Shown: piece by piece, positions 20,457 through 20,468 of the stretch
Layout: every line of letters begins with the position of its first letter
Numbering within the stretch: the first letter of the stretch is position 1
Virus record (IMG/VR): IMGVR_UViG_3300008450_000600
Span: 1-20,468 of that record
Length of the DNA: 20,468 bases
Source: a virus
Strand: one strand, 5' to 3'
The notes under the pieces: model-generated
What the model saw: only the letters and a program-made list of their open reading frames with translations
Databases searched by the model: none
What the model was told of the DNA's origin: nothing
Position numbers and translations under genes: made by a program

Positions 20457-20468
20457 AGAAAAAAGATA
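20449..20468 (+). CDS. Start of next gene (partial)
   Basis: ATG 20449 opens a frame M-S-E-E-K-R that runs off the end of the window. It overlaps the preceding stop by eight bases, and AGGGG (20436-20440) is suitably placed as a ribosome site. The product cannot be identified from six residues. Confidence 0.5.

Overview
The window looks like part of the late, structural region of a tailed phage (Caudoviricetes-like). Almost every gene encodes a fibre, adhesin or other virion-surface protein: collagen-like Gly-X-Y, glycine-rich adhesin, Mtd N-terminal-like, LamG-like and modular fibre repeats. There is also one secreted lysozyme-like enzyme and one adenosylcobalamin-dependent ribonucleotide reductase. 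No chromosomal housekeeping gene, tRNA, rRNA, integrase, CRISPR array or insertion sequence is visible. The DNA is AT-rich by inspection. An actinobacterial host (perhaps an AT-rich aquatic one) is an inference. It rests on the monomeric class II reductase, the many leaderless or near-leaderless genes behind extended -10 promoters, and remembered resemblance of some proteins to actinophage proteins. It is not proven by the sequence.

Layout. Bases 1-261 are a very AT-rich non-coding start. Bases 340-2545 hold two copies of a cassette made of a small beta-sandwich 'RGD(T/Y)' protein followed by a fibre protein. Bases 2575-4635 hold a modular fibre, a glycine-rich adhesin and a small Trp-rich protein. 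Bases 4717-6844 and 6916-8216 are two sub-operons headed by a duplicated 44-base promoter/palindrome leader; they carry three more glycine-rich adhesins and small companions. A bidirectional terminator (8224-8265) separates these from a minus-strand secreted lysozyme-like enzyme (8271-8843). A divergent promoter region with a perfect palindrome then leads into 8989-14236: a fibre, a third beta-sandwich cassette, and a set of long modular fibres that share repeats, ending with an Mtd_N-type fibre. A terminator (14269-14299) and a new promoter with a 5'-terminal hairpin precede the class II reductase (14377-16410). A 1198-residue LamG-like structural protein, a conserved 131-residue phage protein and the first codons of another gene complete the window.

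How it works together (inference). The region reads as a host-recognition module in which many alternative fibres and adhesins are arranged as short cassettes. Several have their own TGnTATAAT promoter a few bases before the start codon. The minus-strand enzyme would open the cell wall, and the reductase would supply dNTPs for phage DNA synthesis.
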